A stretch of 64,000 nt of DNA, from positions 1 through 64,000 of the forward strand of contig NZ_AWGD01000036.1 of assembly GCF_000495795.1 (NCBI RefSeq), written 5' to 3'. Made by a program: the position numbers and the translations under genes. The notes beneath the pieces were generated by a model that made no database searches, was not told the origin of the DNA, and saw nothing but the letters and a program-made list of their open reading frames with translations. Positions 62,408 through 64,000 of the stretch are shown piece by piece (position 1 is the first letter of the stretch; every line of letters starts with the position of its first letter). The stretch is from Asticcacaulis sp. AC460. Its GTDB lineage: Bacteria; Pseudomonadota; Alphaproteobacteria; Caulobacterales; Caulobacteraceae.

Positions 62408-62512
62408 GGGAGGTGGTCCTTTCGTGTCAGTGCACAAAAGGATGATCCCCCACTTGGCGTAAGGATGGCATACGCAGTTTCGTCCGATTTTCGCAAAAAG
62501 ACGGTAAATCCC

Positions 62513-63205
62513 CTATCCGGTTACCTGCACAAAGAGGTTGCCGGTGAGCCGTCCGGTGCGCGGATCGGAACTGAAGGCGAAATCTTCGGGGATAAACCCC
62601 GAATGCAGCAGGGCGCCCTGATAGATCAGCAGCCGGTTGAAGCGGCCGTCCACGTGCAGAATCTTTTCATAGCGGTCGTCGGAATCGCCGATAAAGCCTG
62701 GCCTGGGCTGGCCGAATTGCGCGAGTTCAACAGCGGCGGCTTCGTTGAGCGCCCGGATACAATCGGCGGTGACGCGCTCGATGCCAGTGGCGCGGTGGCG
62801 GTAGAAACAGGTGCCGGTGCCCGGAATATCATTGAGATAGTGCAGCACCGCCAGCAGGCCGGGATCGGGCGAATCGAAATGCGGCACCCTTTGCGCCGCC
62901 GCCAGGTCGTCGCGCTTGCGGGTGACCATCGAGAAGCTGGCTTCGAGCAGGTCGAAGGCATCGGCATCGAACACACCACCGATAAACGGCGCGGCCTGTT
63001 CGAGCAACGACACCATATAGGCATCGGCGGCCGTATCGGCGGGCGTCACAACACGGCGCAGGCCGGGGTAGGCCGTGCCGGTTTCGGGCGGAAAGGGTGA
63101 AAGCGCCGCGGCGGCTTCGATGGCGTTACGGGCGTCGGACAGGAAGTCGTCGATGACCACCACCCGGTTTTTCTCGTGGCCGATTTCATGAACCTGGATA
63201 TCCAT
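62513..63205 (-). CDS. DUF6445 family protein, putative Fe(II)/2OG-type oxygenase
   Basis: A 230-residue protein that I assign to DUF6445 from the pattern HFDSPDPG...LAVLHYLN and LLHSGFIP. H109/D111 and H201 could form an iron-binding triad, with R217 as possible 2-oxoglutarate anchor. From memory the family often accompanies halogenase/SapC loci, but here it lies 43 kb from them. It diverges from the flavoprotein gene with a 44-base gap. Confidence 0.65.
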   Translation of the reverse strand: MDIQVHEIGHEKNRVVVIDDFLSDARNAIEAAAALSPFPPETGTAYPGLRRVVTPADTAADAYMVSLLEQAAPFIGGVFDADAFDLLEASFSMVTRKRDDLAAAQRVPHFDSPDPGLLAVLHYLNDIPGTGTCFYRHRATGIERVTADCIRALNEAAAVELAQFGQPRPGFIGDSDDRYEKILHVDGRFNRLLIYQGALLHSGFIPEDFAFSSDPRTGRLTGNLFVQVTG

Positions 63206-63249
63206 GGTTCTAGCTTTGCACAGAATGCGAACGCAGGTAAGGCGGTGCC

Positions 63250-64000
63250 ATGCAGGTTGTTGTCATAGGCGCCGGTCCGGCCGGTTTGATGTGTGCCGAG
63301 GTGTTGAGCGGCGCCGGTCACAGCGTGGCCGTCTATGACCGCATGCCGTCGCCGGCGCGTAAATTCCTGATGGCCGGTCGCGGCGGATTGAACCTGACGC
63401 ATTCTGAACCCTTTGAACGATTCGTCTCGCGCTACGGCAAGGCGGCCGCGCGGCTGCGGCCCAGCCTGGAGGCGTTCACGCCAGGCGACTTGCGCGCCTG
63501 GGCTGATGGCCTGGGCGCCGAGTCCTTTGTTGGCTCCAGCGGCCGCGTCTTCCCGAAAGCCATGAAGGCGTCTCCGCTGTTGCGGGCGTGGTTGCAACGA
63601 TTGACGGACCGGGGCGTTTCGCTACATCTGCGGCAGGACTGGCTGGGCTGGGATGATGAAAAACTTGTGTTCGAACAAGAAAAACGTTTTACGATTCAAG
63701 CGGATGCTGTGATTTTGGCCTTGGGTGGCGCCAGTTGGCCGCGCCTGGGGGGTGACGGCGGCTGGAAGACAATCTTGGAGGCCGAGGGCGTACCGGTAAA
63801 GCCGTTTCAGCCCTCCAACGTCGGTTTTAACACCGGTTGGACACAGCTGTTCACCGAACGCCATGCCGGAACACCATTGAAGACCATCGCCCTTACCTTC
63901 GGCGGGAAGACGGTCCGCGGCGAGGTTATGCTGACCCGGCACGGTGTGGAAGGCGGCGCCATCTATGCCCTGAGCGCCGCCCTGCGCGATGCGATCGTCC
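63250..64000 (+). CDS. NAD(P)/FAD-dependent oxidoreductase, HI0933/BaiN-like (3' end outside window)
   Basis: Partial flavoprotein, 250 codons visible. FAD motif VVIGAGPAGLMCAE at 4-17, then ARKFLMAGRGGLNLTHSE (typical K-xLxxGGGRCNxT-like site), GRVFPKAMKASPLLRAWL, and LALGGASWPRLG. Resembles the HI0933/BaiN flavoprotein group (TIGR03862 type). Function in the cell is unknown. Confidence 0.88.
   Translation, partial: MQVVVIGAGPAGLMCAEVLSGAGHSVAVYDRMPSPARKFLMAGRGGLNLTHSEPFERFVSRYGKAAARLRPSLEAFTPGDLRAWADGLGAESFVGSSGRVFPKAMKASPLLRAWLQRLTDRGVSLHLRQDWLGWDDEKLVFEQEKRFTIQADAVILALGGASWPRLGGDGGWKTILEAEGVPVKPFQPSNVGFNTGWTQLFTERHAGTPLKTIALTFGGKTVRGEVMLTRHGVEGGAIYALSAALRDAIV

Overview
The window is GC-rich, gene-dense alphaproteobacterial chromosome, most likely from Caulobacterales (Caulobacter/Brevundimonas/Asticcacaulis relatives). 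The placement rests on the TonB-receptor/SapC/cupin/tryptophan-halogenase-like gene set, the carbohydrate-utilisation genes, the MoxR-DUF4350-DUF4129 cluster and the abundant G/C-clamped intergenic hairpin repeats. It is inference from content; no rRNA or tRNA gene, phage, transposase or CRISPR array was seen.

Left edge (1-4.8 kb): a minus-strand MoxR-type operon (moxR, DUF4350, DUF4129) running off the window, then a Tat-exported Gfo/Idh/MocA oxidoreductase.

Central accessory locus (5.2-26.7 kb): the most unusual part. A TonB-dependent receptor is followed by a plus-strand operon SapC - cupin-like (JmjC-type) protein - two flavin-dependent halogenases, then a second SapC gene. Converging on it is a tightly coupled minus-strand operon of four halogenase-fold genes. 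Two of these look catalytically competent; two (15415-16461 and 16458-17942) have lost key flavin-site residues and look like pseudo-halogenases. A second TonB receptor, a GH18 chitinase-like enzyme and a second cupin-like protein follow. A 147-bp and a nested 331-bp inverted repeat lie on either side of the second receptor gene.

26.9-33.8 kb: a TetR repressor diverges from a complete tripartite RND efflux operon (adaptor, pump, outer-membrane channel), with a 32-bp near-perfect palindrome between them. 33.9-34.6 kb: a toxin-first PIN/ribbon-helix-helix toxin-antitoxin pair behind an 18-bp palindrome.

34.6-40.9 kb: plant-polysaccharide and central carbon genes, all on the minus strand: an esterase-like alpha/beta hydrolase, GH51 arabinofuranosidase, malate synthase G and D-mannonate dehydratase, with GntR-like operators upstream of some of them.

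41-46.3 kb: a MacB/FtsX-type ABC exporter divergent from a response regulator (receiver plus Fis domain) and histidine kinase. 46.4-47.6 kb: an operon of three small hydrophilic proteins and a two-CBS-domain protein, ended by a terminator. 47.6-52.6 kb: two small membrane proteins, a uracil-DNA-glycosylase-like/SRAP pair, and a GH172 (DUF2961) protein coupled to a CLC chloride transporter with CBS domains.

52.6-64 kb: a TetR/SDR pair with a double operator, a LysR/epimerase divergent pair, two MFS transporters, adenine deaminase, a small membrane protein, tandem DUF1287 genes, tandem entericidin-like lipoproteins, a DUF6445 protein and a partial flavoprotein. A 146-182 bp interspersed repeat occurs at 47.6 kb and 61.9 kb and in both places supplies the stop codon of the neighbouring small gene.
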